The translations under genes and the position numbers were made by a program. The notes under the pieces were generated by a model that was given only the letters and a program-made list of their open reading frames with translations, was not told the DNA's origin and searched no databases. A stretch of DNA of 6,118 bases, from NCBI GenBank assembly GCA_001508835.1, contig LGFB01000085.1, positions 1-6,118 on the forward strand, read 5' to 3'. Of this stretch, positions 1 through 4,460 are shown one piece after another. Source of the stretch: a bacterium 42_11. GTDB lineage: Bacteria; Synergistota; GBS-1. Numbering within the stretch: the stretch's first letter is position 1; every line of letters starts with the position of its first letter.

Positions 1-18
1 GAAAGCCTTAAGGCTTTC
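1..18 (-). terminator. Possible terminator hairpin of the cold-shock gene
   Basis: Bases 1-18 form a perfect palindrome that folds as a 7-bp stem (GAAAGCC / GGCTTTC) around a TTAA loop. It lies 33 nt beyond the stop of the leftward cold-shock gene, where an intrinsic terminator would be expected. The T-tract that would confirm termination on the minus strand would lie to the left of base 1 and cannot be seen. On the plus strand the hairpin is followed by CCCG, so it is not a rightward terminator. Confidence 0.45.
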
Positions 19-51
19 CCCGTTTCCTTAACCAACTTGATGTTTTACAGC

Positions 52-252
52 TTATATGCGCTTTACCTTAGAAGCCTGAGGCCCCTTCTTACCAGAAGTG
101 ACTTCGAACATCACTCTGTCACCCTCGTCAAGGCTTCTAAAGCCATCCATCTCAATGCCAGTATAGTGCACAAAAACATCTTCTCCACCATCAGCTGTGA
201 TAAACCCATACCCCTTTGTCGCATTAAACCACTTAACTGTTCCCTTTTTCAT
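52..252 (-). CDS. Cold-shock domain protein (CspA family)
   Basis: This encodes a 66-residue protein made of one cold-shock domain, a five-stranded OB fold that binds single-stranded RNA and DNA and acts as a cytoplasmic RNA chaperone. Residues 2-9 (KKGTVKWF) are the family's opening strand. The RNP1 motif KGYGFI is at 13-18 and RNP2 VFVHY at 26-30, so the nucleic-acid-binding aromatics W8, F9, Y15, F17, F27 and H29 are all present. Length matches ordinary bacterial Csp proteins (65-70 residues). The ATG at 252 is preceded by GGAGG (262-266) with a 9-nt spacer, which settles the start. The gene stands alone, with its own strong promoter at 316-344 and a leader of about 57 nt. That leader is much shorter than the long thermosensing leader of E. 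coli cspA, so cold induction cannot be assumed. Which Csp paralogue it is cannot be told from sequence alone. Confidence 0.96.
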   Translation of the reverse strand: MKKGTVKWFNATKGYGFITADGGEDVFVHYTGIEMDGFRSLDEGDRVMFEVTSGKKGPQASKVKRI

Positions 253-315
253 CTTGCTTTTCCTCCAGTTTTTCTTTAAGATTACTGCAGAGCCCTTTTC
301 TCTAACAGCATAGAC

Positions 316-344
316 AGTATATCATGAACCACACTTAAAGTCAA
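316..344 (-). promoter_or_regulatory. Sigma-70-type promoter of the cold-shock gene
   Basis: Read on the minus strand, TTGACT (344-339) and TATACT (321-316) are separated by exactly 17 bp, each one mismatch from the housekeeping consensus. Transcription should start near 309, giving a leader of about 57 nt that contains the GGAGG site. Immediately upstream (about 349-390) is a run of A and T tracts that resembles an UP element. This is the best promoter in the window and suggests high expression. Confidence 0.8.
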
Positions 345-349
345 TCATC

Positions 350-378
350 TTTAAAAATATTTTTTAAAAATCTATAAT
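350..378 (+). promoter_or_regulatory. Possible divergent rightward promoter
   Basis: An exact TATAAT at 373-378 is preceded, with a 17-bp spacer, by TTTAAA at 350-355, a 4-of-6 match to the -35 consensus. Its -35 lies only 5 bp from the -35 of the leftward cold-shock promoter, so the two would compete or be co-regulated. Transcription would begin near 385 and give the dehydrogenase gene a leader of about 275 nt covering the structured segment and the palindrome. Because the whole tract is A/T-rich, a chance match is quite possible. Confidence 0.35.
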
Positions 379-449
379 TTTGTTTTGATAATCTAAAAAT
401 GCTAAACCTCATCGACTGCCTCTGTAACGAGATATGACAAAAAGAGCGA

Positions 450-613
450 TGGCAATTATGAGGTTATACCAATGCCAAACTTTGCAAGCAGAGGGAAAAG
501 AGGAGACTTAAAAGGCGCAAGCTTCTGCTTCTTGAAGCAAGAACCATGGCTTTCCCAAACACCGCCTGCTGGGGCTGGGAAAGTCTAAAAGGGCGGAATA
601 CAAATACCCCAGC
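450..613 (+). ncRNA. Unidentified structured segment, possible leader RNA or small RNA
   Basis: No conserved protein is visible here, but pairing potential is high. GGCTTTCCCA (548-557) pairs with TGGGAAAGTC (576-585) over 10 bp including one G-U. Its loop holds CCGCCT (562-567), which can pair with GGGCGG (591-596) to make an H-type pseudoknot. GCTGGGG (568-574) from the same loop can instead pair perfectly with CCCCAGC (607-613). Further options are GGGAAA (493-498) with TTTCCC (551-556), AGACTT (504-509) with AAGTCT (581-586), AGGCG (513-517) with CGCCT (563-567), and TGGCA (450-454) with TGCCA (473-477). Several of these exclude one another, as in switching leaders. I compared it from memory with TPP, FMN, SAM, cobalamin, glycine, lysine, c-di-GMP, c-di-AMP, fluoride, molybdenum-cofactor, ZTP, 6S, tmRNA, SRP and RNase P RNAs and found no convincing match. 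Strand and ends are inferred. Confidence 0.3.
472..588 (+). CDS. Short ORF (38 codons) in the dehydrogenase leader, doubtful
   Basis: An ATG at 472 opens a 38-codon frame ending in TAA at 586-588, preceded by GAGG (460-463) with an 8-nt spacer. The predicted peptide is basic near its start (SRGKRGDLKG) and Pro/Gly-rich near its end (QTPPAGAGKV). It has no membrane segment, no signal peptide and no run of a single amino acid of the kind used in attenuation leaders. It overlaps the pairing segments described for 450-613, and the TGGCA/TGCCA stem would hide both its SD and its start. I do not recognise it. It may be a leader peptide or simply a chance frame over an RNA structure, and the second is more likely. 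Confidence 0.15.
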   Translation: MPNFASRGKRGDLKGASFCFLKQEPWLSQTPPAGAGKV

Positions 614-647
614 TATCCAAACTGTATAGTTCTATACAGTTTGGATA
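614..647. promoter_or_regulatory. Perfect 34-bp palindrome before the dehydrogenase gene (operator or RNA hairpin)
   Basis: The 16-base arm TATCCAAACTGTATAG (614-629) is repeated exactly inverted at 632-647 around a central TT. It ends 3 bp before the AGGA ribosome binding site (651-654) and 15 bp before the ATG at 663. As DNA it has the size and symmetry of an operator for a dimeric or tetrameric repressor. As RNA it would make a 15- to 16-bp hairpin next to the SD. No T-tract follows, so it is not a terminator. I cannot assign the half-site to a named regulator family. The flanking CCCCAGC (607-613) belongs to the upstream pairing network. Confidence 0.7.
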
Positions 648-662
648 ACCAGGACTACTATA

Positions 663-1700
663 ATGAAGGCATGGGTCATTCATAAAGTAGTCAATATAAG
701 CGTAAACCGGGAGCCTTTAAAGCTTATAGAGGTCCCAGATCCAGAACCTGAAGAAAATGAGATATTAATTAAGGTTAAAGCCTGTGGTATCTGCCATACC
801 GAAATAGACGAAATAGAAGGACGTGCCACACCGTCAATTCTACCCGTCATACCTGGACACCAAATCGTAGGAGAAGTAGTAAAAATCGGGAAAAATGTTA
901 AAGGCTTCAAAGTGGGTGACAGAGCGGGCGCTGGCTGGATATTTTATTCATGCGGGAAATGTGAATTTTGTTTAAAGGGATTAGAAAATCTCTGCCCAGA
1001 ATTCAAAGCGACGGGAAAAGACGCACACGGCGGATATGCCGAATTATTTAAAATAAGGGAAGACTTTGCATTTCATATCCCACAAGGCCTATCTTACGAA
1101 GAGATCGCTCCCTTATTTTGCGCAGGAGCGATAGGTTATAGGTCACTTAAACTTACAAACCTTGAAGACGGAGAAAACCTTGGACTTATAGGGTTTGGAG
1201 CCTCAAATCACCTGGTTCTTAAAATTGCAAAGGTGCTTTATCCCAAAAGCAAAGTATACGTCTTCTCAAGAACGCCCCGTGAAAGAGAACTTGCAATAAA
1301 ACTTGGGGCCTCCTGGGCAGGAGATATTGGAGAGGAACCGCCTGAAAAGCTGAACGCAGCAATTGATACCACTCCCGTTTGGTCCCCTCCTATAAGGACG
1401 CTCAAACACATTAAACCATCTGGAAGGCTTGTAATAAATGCCATAAGAAAAGAAGATGTCGACAAGAAAGCTCTCTTAGAAATGGACTATCCAAGAGACC
1501 TTTGGCTCGAAAGAGAGATAAAATCTGTGGCAAACATCACAAGAAAAGACATAGAGGAATTTCTATCCATGGTTGAAAGGGCAACTTTAAAGCCCGAGAT
1601 AGAAGTTTACTCTTTCGAGGAGGCAAATAAAGCTCTAAGAGATATTAAAGAAAGGAAAATTAGGGGAGCAAAGGTGCTGAAGATAAATTCAGATACGTAA
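663..1700 (+). CDS. Zinc-dependent alcohol dehydrogenase, AdhA-like (medium-chain family)
   Basis: This 345-residue protein is a cytoplasmic medium-chain dehydrogenase that should oxidise an alcohol or reduce an aldehyde with a nicotinamide cofactor. The GroES-like catalytic half spans about 1-150, and the Rossmann half about 165-300. Catalytic zinc ligands are C41 (in CGICHTE), H66 (in PGHQIVG) and C153 (in FCAGAIGYR). The four structural-zinc cysteines are C97, C100, C103 and C111. The cofactor loop reads GFGAS (177-181) and strand beta-2 ends in FSR (201-203) rather than in Asp, which favours NADP(H); that is inference. The GFGASNHL and LGASWAG signatures place it in the zinc-binding dehydrogenase subfamily I know as TIGR02822/AdhA. 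The ATG at 663 has AGGA 8 nt upstream and gives the usual MKAWVI opening. It is monocistronic, with the palindrome 614-647 in front and no hairpin terminator between its stop and the tRNA promoter. The substrate cannot be deduced. Confidence 0.93.
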   Translation: MKAWVIHKVVNISVNREPLKLIEVPDPEPEENEILIKVKACGICHTEIDEIEGRATPSILPVIPGHQIVGEVVKIGKNVKGFKVGDRAGAGWIFYSCGKCEFCLKGLENLCPEFKATGKDAHGGYAELFKIREDFAFHIPQGLSYEEIAPLFCAGAIGYRSLKLTNLEDGENLGLIGFGASNHLVLKIAKVLYPKSKVYVFSRTPRERELAIKLGASWAGDIGEEPPEKLNAAIDTTPVWSPPIRTLKHIKPSGRLVINAIRKEDVDKKALLEMDYPRDLWLEREIKSVANITRKDIEEFLSMVERATLKPEIEVYSFEEANKALRDIKERKIRGAKVLKINSDT

Positions 1701-1705
1701 ATCAG

Positions 1706-1733
1706 TTGCTTTTTAGAAAAAATAGGTTATAAT
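1706..1733 (+). promoter_or_regulatory. Promoter of the tRNA-Val gene
   Basis: TTGCTT (1706-1711) and a perfect TATAAT (1728-1733) are spaced 16 bp apart. Transcription would start near 1740, only about 6 nt before the mature tRNA, as is common for bacterial tRNA genes. The -35 lies 6 bp after the dehydrogenase stop codon. With no terminator in between, transcripts of the dehydrogenase gene may also run into the tRNA. Confidence 0.7.
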
Positions 1734-1745
1734 ATAAAGCAAGGT

Positions 1746-1820
1746 GGGCGCTTAGCTCAGCGGGAGAGCGCTTCCCTCACACGGAAGAGGCCGCTGGTTC
1801 GATCCCAGCAGCGCCCACCA
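1746..1820 (+). tRNA. tRNA-Val (anticodon CAC)
   Basis: The 75-nt sequence folds into a full cloverleaf. The acceptor GGGCGCT pairs perfectly with AGCGCCC, followed by discriminator A and an encoded CCA (1818-1820). The D stem is GCTC/GAGC, the anticodon stem CTTCC/GGAAG, and the T stem GCTGG/CCAGC around a TTCGATC loop. The anticodon loop CTCACAC contains CAC, which reads the valine codon GTG. The variable loop is short (AGGCC), making it class I. The T-rich TTTTAT right after the CCA may help end transcription. The gene converges on rimI, whose stop codon is only 2 nt away. There is no duplicate of its 3' end in the window that would mark an integration site. Confidence 0.97.
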
Positions 1821-1822
1821 TT

Positions 1823-2266
1823 TTATATCTTCACCCTCATCAGAAAGGCATCCTCACCATTATCCATATAGTAACCGGGAATGACGCCTATGGTTCTAAA
1901 GCCATATTTTTCATATAAACCTATGGCAATCCTATTTGAAGGTCTAACCTCTAAGACGATCTCCTTCGCTTGTCTATCTTTCGCTATCTCAATAAGAGCT
2001 AATAACAACTGCTCTCCTATACGATTTCCACGCCATTTAGGAGCAACAGCTATAGTCGTAATATGTGCCTGTCTACCATAGAACCTAATGCCCGCATATC
2101 CAACCACTCTATCCCTTAAGCGAGCGACTATATACGCGTTTCCAGGAAAATCTAACTCCCTCAGAAATAAATTCCTACTCCACGGTAGGTTAAAAGACTC
2201 CCTTTCTATTTCAAGAACTTCATCGAGATCTCCTACGTTCATAAAATCGATATCTACTAAAATCAT
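1823..2266 (-). CDS. rimI: Ribosomal-protein-alanine N-acetyltransferase RimI (GNAT family)
   Basis: This 147-residue GNAT enzyme is expected to transfer acetyl from acetyl-CoA to the N-terminal alanine of ribosomal protein S18; relaxed specificity for other N-termini is known in the family. The acetyl-CoA pyrophosphate loop is VAPKWRGNRIG (74-84), the R/Q-x-x-G-x-G/A motif. The strand with the probable catalytic glutamate is IVLEVRPSN (103-111), with E106 the candidate. LYEKYGF (117-123) supplies the usual catalytic tyrosine, and PGYYMDNGEDAFLM (130-143) is the RimI-type tail. Length is normal. It is the last gene of the leftward operon, 12 nt after purA. No SD lies within 15 nt of the ATG at 2266, but a strong GGGAGG (2296-2301) sits just beyond the hairpin at 2267-2294. 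Many bacteria keep rimI beside tsaB/tsaD; that link is absent here. A general GNAT role cannot be excluded. Confidence 0.88.
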   Translation of the reverse strand: MILVDIDFMNVGDLDEVLEIERESFNLPWSRNLFLRELDFPGNAYIVARLRDRVVGYAGIRFYGRQAHITTIAVAPKWRGNRIGEQLLLALIEIAKDRQAKEIVLEVRPSNRIAIGLYEKYGFRTIGVIPGYYMDNGEDAFLMRVKI

Positions 2267-2294
2267 AGTTATTCTTCGCTAACGAAGAATAACT
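2267..2294 (-). promoter_or_regulatory. purA-rimI junction hairpin between the rimI SD and start
   Basis: AGTTATTCTTCG (minus strand, 2294-2283) pairs perfectly with CGAAGAATAACT (2278-2267) around a TTAG loop, giving a 12-bp stem. The TAG in the loop (2281-2279) is the purA stop codon. The strong SD GGGAGG (2301-2296) stands 1 nt before the hairpin, and the rimI ATG (2266) follows directly after it. Unfolded, the SD is 29 nt from the ATG, too far to work. Folded, the SD comes next to the ATG, and partial opening of the weak A-U base pairs would give normal spacing. It is not terminator-like because the stem base is A/T-rich and no proper T-tract follows. Confidence 0.6.
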
Positions 2295-3541
2295 TCCTCC
2301 CTTCCAGGACCAACACCTATGAAGAAGACCTTACAACCAGAAATCTCTTCTATAAATTCGATATACCTTTTAGCCTCCGAAGGCAACTCATCAAAGCTTT
2401 TAGCTTTACTTATGTCCCCACTCCAGCCATCTAGCTCCTCATAAACAGGGGAAACGTCGTCAAGAAAGGGAGTAAACTCTTCCGTCAATTTCCCACCCAC
2501 TTTATAAGCAACACATACCTTTACTTTCTCAAGACCCGATAAGACATCCAGCTTTGTCAAAGCTATCCTATCAATCCCGTTAATTTTAACAGAATATCTC
2601 ATCATAACACCGTCGAGCCAACCACATCTTCTCGGTCTTCCAGTAGTAGCTCCAAATTCTCCTCCCTTTTCTCTTATGAGAGAGCCCAAGGGATCTTCCA
2701 TCTCCGTTGGAAACGGCCCCATTCCAACCCTCGTAGTGTAAGCTTTAAGCACCCCTATTACTTCATCTATATCCTTGGGAGATATCCCAGCACCAATACA
2801 TGCTCCTCCCGAAATAGGATGAGAAGAAGTAACATAAGGATATGTCCCATAAGTTATATCAAGGAGGGTGCCCTGAGCTCCTTCCAAAAGAATGCTCTTT
2901 CCTTCATCAATTAAGCTTCTTAAAAGATAAACGGTATTACAAACCTTGTCTTTCAGGAAATCCGTATATCCCAAATATAGGTCCCTTATCTCTTTGAAAT
3001 TCAAGGGAGTGCCACCGTAAATCTTGGCAATTATCTCATTTTTCCTATCAAGAACCCTTCTTAGCTTCTCCTCGAAGAGCGCAGGCCTTAGAATATCACC
3101 AATGCGAATCCCAGTTCTCTCAGCCTTATCAGCATACGCAGGACCTATTCCTCGTTTGGTCGTTCCTATCTTTTGGCTTCCCCTTCTTCCCTCTTCAAGT
3201 TCATCAATTAGCTTGTGATAAGGCATAACCAGGTGAGCAAGTTCGCTTATCTTAAGATCACCAACATCTTTAACCTCTTTCTTTAAGGCACTATATTCTT
3301 CAACCAAAAGAGGAAGGTCAACTACAACTCCGTCACCTATAATACATACCTTGTCAGCGTAAAGCATACCCGAAGGAAGTAAATGAAAAATATACTTCTT
3401 ACCGTTAAGTACCACCGTATGACCAGCATTACTTCCCCCCTGATATCTCAAGACTACATCAGCATCTTTAACCAGGAAATCTACTACCTTTCCTTTTCCT
3501 TCATCTCCCCATTGCATACCTACTATGGCTGTAACGCTCAT
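2279..3541 (-). CDS. purA: Adenylosuccinate synthetase PurA
   Basis: The 420-residue cytoplasmic enzyme joins IMP and aspartate with GTP hydrolysis to make adenylosuccinate, the first committed step from IMP to AMP. The N-terminal loop GMQWGDEGKGK (8-18) carries catalytic D13, and GGSNAGHT (35-42) carries H41, the standard E. coli positions. Further family blocks are GTTKRGIGPAY in the IMP-binding region, EGAQGTLLD, TTRVGMGPFPTE, FGATTGRPRRCGWLD and the base-recognising LTKLDVLSG. Length is normal and no key residue is missing. The start is the ATG at 3541: GAGG at 3551-3554 lies 9 nt upstream and the protein then opens with the usual MSVTAIVG. An in-frame GTG five codons earlier lies inside that SD and is rejected. 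The start sits within the yibQ reading frame (41-nt overlap), which suggests coupled translation. Confidence 0.98.
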   Translation of the reverse strand: MSVTAIVGMQWGDEGKGKVVDFLVKDADVVLRYQGGSNAGHTVVLNGKKYIFHLLPSGMLYADKVCIIGDGVVVDLPLLVEEYSALKKEVKDVGDLKISELAHLVMPYHKLIDELEEGRRGSQKIGTTKRGIGPAYADKAERTGIRIGDILRPALFEEKLRRVLDRKNEIIAKIYGGTPLNFKEIRDLYLGYTDFLKDKVCNTVYLLRSLIDEGKSILLEGAQGTLLDITYGTYPYVTSSHPISGGACIGAGISPKDIDEVIGVLKAYTTRVGMGPFPTEMEDPLGSLIREKGGEFGATTGRPRRCGWLDGVMMRYSVKINGIDRIALTKLDVLSGLEKVKVCVAYKVGGKLTEEFTPFLDDVSPVYEELDGWSGDISKAKSFDELPSEAKRYIEFIEEISGCKVFFIGVGPGREEVILR

Positions 3542-4460
3542 CTTTAAAGACCTCACCCCTGTGATAAACTATTTCGGAGGCAAAAACCACCTCCACTTGC
3601 TTACTTATAACCGGTAAAAGCTTTTCCAGTACATTAAGAGTTCCCACCCTGGCATGACCTATTCCTATGGTCAGCCTCCTTTTCTTTGCCATATGAAGGA
3701 GCCTTAACAAATATTCCTCAACCTTATCCTCTACACTATAGTTATCAATGAACAGAGAATTGTAAAAACAAGGTAACCCCATCTCCAATGCTACATGATA
3801 AGCAACGGTATCAGGAGTAGTATAGCTATCTATGAAGAAAAGACCCCTCTCAGATAAAACCTTCATAACCTTTTTCATAAGAACCCTATTAGCAGTAGCC
3901 ATAGACCCCATATGATTATTAACTCCAACGGCATGACTGACGCTTGAAAGAGACCTGTCTACTATACTCCTTATTTCTCTTAAACTCATACCGATGCTTA
4001 TCACGTTGGGACCAACCGAATGACCATAAGCCTGCATAGGAAGATGTAACAAAACTTCTTTACCGTGAAGGTGAGCTTTCTCAGAAACAAAGCTTGACCA
4101 TTTTAAAAAGGGAAGAACAGAAAGGGTCAACTTATAGGGCAAAGATATAAATTTATTCGCTATACCGCTGTCATAGCCAAAATCATCTATTATCAAAGCG
4201 AGCTTGGGAAGGCTCCTTTTCTCCCTCTCCCTTTTAATAAAGCTCAAAAAAGCTAAAGAAGCTCCCTTTCCTAAACCTGCAGAAAGGCTGTAATTAAAAG
4301 CTTTGGGAGTCATCTTAATGGAATCTAAAGAAAGGACTATTCTCTTAAAGTTAGATGAAACCCCACCTTTTACGCTAATGGGCTGTCTTTTCCCGTCAAA
4401 GAACCACAGAATACCAATAAAAAGAGTAAAAACGATAAAATACACCGATAGCTTTCTCAA
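3501..4460 (-). CDS. yibQ: Divergent polysaccharide deacetylase (YibQ family), membrane-anchored
   Basis: This 319-residue protein belongs to the divergent polysaccharide deacetylase family (formerly DUF610, E. coli YibQ), probably anchored in the inner membrane with its domain in the periplasm. Residues 5-21 are a single hydrophobic segment (VYFIVFTLFIGILWFF) after a short basic start. The domain runs from about 84 to 300: ALIIDDFG (88-95, paired aspartates D92/D93), LLHLPMQ (137-143), GVNNHMGS (179-186), LFFIDSYT (207-214) and IGIGHAR (265-271). These mark a NodB-like deacetylase fold with a D/H metal-binding set. The substrate is unknown in the family; a cell-envelope glycan is likely. The start is a TTG at 4460 that overlaps the ctpA stop as TTGA. 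The next ATG is residue 50, which would remove the anchor. No good SD precedes the TTG, so coupling to ctpA is likely. The last 13 codons overlap purA. Confidence 0.9.
   Translation of the reverse strand: MRKLSVYFIVFTLFIGILWFFDGKRQPISVKGGVSSNFKRIVLSLDSIKMTPKAFNYSLSAGLGKGASLAFLSFIKREREKRSLPKLALIIDDFGYDSGIANKFISLPYKLTLSVLPFLKWSSFVSEKAHLHGKEVLLHLPMQAYGHSVGPNVISIGMSLREIRSIVDRSLSSVSHAVGVNNHMGSMATANRVLMKKVMKVLSERGLFFIDSYTTPDTVAYHVALEMGLPCFYNSLFIDNYSVEDKVEEYLLRLLHMAKKRRLTIGIGHARVGTLNVLEKLLPVISKQVEVVFASEIVYHRGEVFKDERYSHSRYAMGR

Noticed and set aside
37..279. 80-codon plus-strand ORF across the cold-shock gene
   Set aside because: It is antisense to a clear CspA-family gene with both RNP motifs, a strong SD and its own promoter.
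513..596. ZTP (pfl) riboswitch, suggested by CCGCCTG in a hairpin loop that can pair with GGCG
   Set aside because: The remaining conserved blocks of that class as I recall them, including the fixed CCGCCTGGGC 3' hairpin, are missing, and the downstream gene is not in purine or one-carbon metabolism.
401..620. Remnant of a protein-coding gene on the minus strand of the long spacer
   Set aside because: All three minus frames are interrupted by stops at short intervals and show no recognisable family similarity.
659..664. TATAAT overlapping the dehydrogenase ATG as a promoter for a leaderless or downstream transcript
   Set aside because: There is no -35 at suitable distance, and an AGGA site correctly spaced from the ATG argues for a normal leader.
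1238..1465. Minus-strand ORF inside the dehydrogenase (also the one at 680-910)
   Set aside because: Both are antisense to conserved dehydrogenase motifs, low in complexity and without initiation signals.
1746..1820. tRNA-Val as the attachment site of an integrated element carrying the dehydrogenase
   Set aside because: No second copy of the tRNA 3' end, no integrase and no phage or plasmid gene is present in the window.
1881..2282. Plus-strand ORFs opposite rimI (1881-2081, 2088-2282) and opposite purA (3024-3218)
   Set aside because: They mirror conserved enzyme-coding sequence on the other strand and have no supporting features.
3542..3556. GTG at 3556 as the purA start, adding five residues
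   Set aside because: The GTG is part of the GTGAGG ribosome binding site of the ATG at 3541, and the family normally starts at the MSVTAIVG position.
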